Shown here in pieces: positions 13,782-15,542 of a stretch of 15,542 nt of DNA. The notes beneath the pieces were generated by a model, which had not been told where the DNA came from, did not search any database, and saw nothing but the letters and a program-made list of their open reading frames with translations. Position 1 is the stretch's first letter; every line of letters starts with the position of its first letter. The stretch comes from JBBRSL01 sp038245435 (GTDB lineage: Bacteria > Patescibacteriota > Saccharimonadia > Saccharimonadales > CAIOMD01), in contig JBBRSL010000024.1 in NCBI GenBank assembly GCA_038245435.1, positions 1 to 15,542 of the forward strand, read 5' to 3'. Both the position numbers and the translations under genes were made by a program.

Positions 13782-13847
13782 ATGGGTAACATTAGCTCAA
13801 AAATTATTGCTCGCTGTGCGCTAAACATGTTAGGTGTTGGCTTGTGA
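13782..13847 (+). CDS. Putative 21-aa upstream ORF (leader peptide) of the atp operon
   Basis: An ATG about 12 nt after the -10 box opens 21 codons (MGNISSKIIAR, then CALNMLGVGL). The stop TGA (13845-13847) overlaps the atpB GTG start (13844-13846) as GTGA. This is the same overlap style used between neighbouring operon genes here, which suggests translational coupling and explains how a GTG start could be used efficiently. It has an internal ATG at 13827. It occupies the place often taken by atpI but is far too short to be that protein. It could be a chance ORF; the position of the promoter and the exact overlap argue otherwise. Confidence 0.4.
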   Translation: MGNISSKIIARCALNMLGVGL

Positions 13848-14698
13848 TTTTTGCGCAATTTGCGGCTGAAGGTACAGGTGTACCACTCGCAGCAGAGCCG
13901 ATCTTCACTATCGGCAATTTTGCCATTACTAACTCCATGTTGTTTGGTGCATTAATTGTTTTTTTTGTATCATCTATCTTTTTAATCGCAGCTGCAAAAA
14001 GCCGCGTCAGGCCGGTAAGCCAGTTTGCTTATTTCATGGAAAACGTAACTGAGTTTATTTTAGATACGCTTACAAACAACTTTAGCGGTGATGAAAAGAA
14101 GGCGCGAAAATTTTTACCTCTTTTTCTAGGTTTGTTTGTCTTTATACTTGTTAATAACCTATTTGGCTTATTACCAGGCATGGGTGGCAGTGTTTACGTC
14201 GAAAGCAACGGTATCCAGGGGGCGCTACTCCGACCGTTTACGACTGATTTGAACGGAACATTTGCCCTTGCCCTTATATCCATTGGTACAGTGCAGTTTT
14301 TTGCCATAAAAGAGCGCGGATTCTTTGGGCATATCAAACACTATTTTTCAATAATGACTCCATGGTGGAACCCGATGAACTTCTTTTTGGGACCACTCGA
14401 AATTTTAAGTGAAATTATTCGCTTGTTGACACTTTCACTTAGGCTTTTCGGTGTTATCTATGCTGGTGAAGTGCTGCTGCATGTCGTTGCAGACTTAAGT
14501 GGAAACTTTGCTTGGGCTGGTGTGGTGCCAGTTATTTTGATGGAAATATTCTTTAGTACCATTCAGGCTTACCTGTTTATTATGCTTACTTCTGTATACC
14601 TACAAATGGCAACCACCAATGACGAAGGTCATAATGAACAATCGCATTCCCCAAGTGTTAATCAGTTAAACAATGGCGAAGTAGTAACAAGTAATTAA
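13844..14698 (+). CDS. atpB: F1Fo ATP synthase subunit a
   Basis: Membrane stator subunit that forms the two proton half-channels against the c-ring. The 284-aa product has a short extracytoplasmic N terminus, then helices including NSMLFGALIVFFVSSIFLIA (30-49), FLPLFLGLFVFILVNNLFGLLPG (90-112) and NGTFALALISIG (137-148). The essential Arg is R200 in LSLRLFGVIYAGE (198-209, with E209), followed by E234 and Q241 in the last helix pair, which ends LTSVYLQM. The C-terminal 25 residues are polar and dispensable-looking. The residue equivalent to E. coli N214 is Val204. The start is GTG 13844: no other common start codon exists in frame back to the upstream stop at 13793. AGGTG (13832-13836) lies 7 nt upstream. 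Confidence 0.95.
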   Translation: MIFAQFAAEGTGVPLAAEPIFTIGNFAITNSMLFGALIVFFVSSIFLIAAAKSRVRPVSQFAYFMENVTEFILDTLTNNFSGDEKKARKFLPLFLGLFVFILVNNLFGLLPGMGGSVYVESNGIQGALLRPFTTDLNGTFALALISIGTVQFFAIKERGFFGHIKHYFSIMTPWWNPMNFFLGPLEILSEIIRLLTLSLRLFGVIYAGEVLLHVVADLSGNFAWAGVVPVILMEIFFSTIQAYLFIMLTSVYLQMATTNDEGHNEQSHSPSVNQLNNGEVVTSN

Positions 14699-14711
14699 TA
14701 GGAGATATCAA

Positions 14712-14927
14712 ATGGAACTAACCCCAGAATTTGTAAAAGGTATAACGGTCGCTATTGGTGCTATCGGACCAGCGATTGGCCTCGGCATGGTCGGTGCTGC
14801 AGCTGTTAATTCGGTTGGTCGCAACCCAGAAGCGCAAAGCAAGGTGCTTTCAATGGCGCTTATCATGGCCGGTCTTGTTGACGCAATCATGATCTTTGTA
14901 CTACTTATCGTTTTCACAACCAAATAA
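14712..14927 (+). CDS. atpE: F1Fo ATP synthase subunit c
   Basis: Hairpin proteolipid that forms the rotating c-ring. The 71-aa product has an N-terminal Gly/Ala-rich helix (AIGAIGPAIGLGMVGAAA, 14-31), the polar loop R37-N38-P39-E40 that contacts the central stalk, and a second helix with the ion-binding carboxylate D57 in AGLVDAIMIF. The neighbourhood of D57 is like that of E. coli Asp61 (GLVDAIPMI). At the position of the Na+-binding Gln of Ilyobacter-type rings there is Leu24, so an H+ ring is predicted. AGGAG (14700-14704) lies 7 nt before the ATG, the strongest ribosome-binding site in the window, as expected for the subunit needed in most copies. It follows atpB by 13 nt. Confidence 0.96.
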   Translation: MELTPEFVKGITVAIGAIGPAIGLGMVGAAAVNSVGRNPEAQSKVLSMALIMAGLVDAIMIFVLLIVFTTK

Positions 14928-14949
14928 TATATAAGGCACGCTACACCGG

Positions 14950-15486
14950 ATGAACATTTCGCTACTCGCTACAACAAACAACGAAGCTACTGGCATTGCC
15001 GCTTTGGGGCTTGATCTCAAAACGATAGTCTTTCAGATTATTTCTTTCGTGATTGTTGTCTGGATATTAAAAAAGTATGTTTTGAGTAAACTATTTGCAG
15101 TTATTGATGCGCGACGAGAAGAGCTTAAAGCTGGCCTCGACCGTTCAGATGAAGCAAAACTAGAACTCGAAAAAGCAGCCGCCGAAGCAGTAAAAATCTT
15201 CGCAGCTGCTCACGATAAAGCTGACGAAATTACTGCAGCAGCGCAAGCAGAGGCTGCTAAGCTTGCCAGTGATATAGAATCAAAGGCTGGTAAAAAAGCT
15301 GAGAGAATAGTAGTCGAAGCCCGCGAACAATTGCACCAAGATGTTCTTGAGGCTAAAAAAGCACTTAAAAAAGATACTGCCCTGCTTGTCGCAGCAGCCA
15401 GCGAAACAGTGCTCGGGCAGAAACTAGATTCAAAAACTGACAGTTCGCTTATTGAAAAGGCGCTCGAGGAGGCCGCGAAAGCGTAA
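14950..15486 (+). CDS. atpF: F1Fo ATP synthase subunit b
   Basis: Peripheral stalk subunit linking Fo to F1. The 178-aa product has a short N terminus, one membrane helix (about 25-44, IVFQIISFVIVVWILKKYVL), the conserved start of the stalk LSKLFAVIDARREELKAGLD (45-64), and then a long Ala/Glu/Lys-rich coiled coil (about 60-150). The C-terminal part (LLVAAASETVLGQKL, about 145-159) is the delta-subunit-binding region. The length is typical (about 155-180 aa). The gene starts 22 nt after atpE, with only a weak AAGG-type ribosome-binding motif. It is followed 6 nt later by the next gene of the operon. Confidence 0.94.
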   Translation: MNISLLATTNNEATGIAALGLDLKTIVFQIISFVIVVWILKKYVLSKLFAVIDARREELKAGLDRSDEAKLELEKAAAEAVKIFAAAHDKADEITAAAQAEAAKLASDIESKAGKKAERIVVEAREQLHQDVLEAKKALKKDTALLVAAASETVLGQKLDSKTDSSLIEKALEEAAKA

Positions 15487-15492
15487 TCTATC

Positions 15493-15542
15493 ATGCCAAC
15501 ACGAATGCAAGTTGCACACTACTTGAGCGATAACATTGCTGG
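15493..15542 (+). CDS. atpH: Probable F1Fo ATP synthase delta subunit (3' partial)
   Basis: An ATG 6 nt after the atpF stop opens a frame that runs off the window edge after 16 complete codons (MPTRMQVAHYLSDNIA). The usual gene order atpB-atpE-atpF-atpH and the tight spacing make the delta subunit the natural candidate. Sixteen residues are too few to prove it from sequence alone. Confidence 0.6.
   Translation, partial: MPTRMQVAHYLSDNIA

Noticed and set aside
14708..14923. 71-aa ORF on the - strand opposite atpE
   Set aside because: It mirrors a highly conserved subunit c gene; the frame is open only because of the Gly/Ala-rich codons on the other strand.

Overview
This 15.5 kb window looks like a chromosomal segment of a Candidatus Saccharibacteria (TM7, Patescibacteria/CPR) genome or a close relative. 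The grounds are gene content and signal style: a cytochrome bo3 quinol oxidase operon close to an F-type ATP synthase operon, a PIF1-type helicase with an extra C-terminal DNA-binding domain, short intergenic gaps, moderate-to-low GC, and standard stop codons including TGA. The lineage call is an inference from memory of the phylum's gene content, not from a database search. I see no rRNA, tRNA, IS element or CRISPR array.

Layout, left to right. Positions 1-3844: cyoB (5' end outside the window), cyoC, cyoD and cyoE, all on +, joined by 4-, 1- and 20-nt overlaps. They encode the proton-pumping terminal oxidase core and heme O synthase. Positions 3845-4262: no large gene. On the - strand this stretch holds what looks like a compact structured small RNA (about 3948 to 3856) ending in a textbook intrinsic terminator. 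On the + strand it holds a 59-codon gene for a two-helix membrane peptide. Positions 4263-5798: PIF1-like helicase. Positions 5844-6363: an unrecognised orphan gene apparently split by a one-base frameshift. Positions 6360-7064 (-): VIT1/CCC1-type iron/manganese transporter, divergent from a bPH_2 membrane protein (7143-7619). Positions 7625-9297 (-): a two-gene ABC-2 exporter, divergent from a surface Ig-like protein (9369-10949). That protein is followed by a sensor histidine kinase and a minimal zincin metalloprotease. Positions 12776-13759: PAP2/Aur1-like membrane phosphatase or phosphotransferase. Positions 13782-15542: start of the atp operon, with a 21-codon upstream ORF, then atpB, atpE, atpF and the first codons of a probable atpH.

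How the genes fit together. The oxidase generates a proton gradient from quinol and O2, and the ATP synthase a few genes away can use it (or be driven backwards). The c-ring carries an Asp carboxylate and lacks the Gln of Na+-type rings, so it is predicted to be H+-coupled. The Ig-like protein, histidine kinase and metalloprotease form a probable envelope-sensing unit.

The most interesting signals are: (1) the unannotated structured RNA at 3856-3948, whose three G-U wobble pairs and T-tract all point to the - strand and which contains a tRNA-acceptor-like minihelix followed by CCA; (2) a recurring promoter layout in which a -10 box ends only 7-9 nt before the start codon, predicting leaderless mRNAs for six transcription units, while several operon-internal genes have Shine-Dalgarno motifs; (3) a 21-codon ORF that overlaps the atpB start by GTGA; (4) loss of the otherwise conserved quinol-site His in CyoB.
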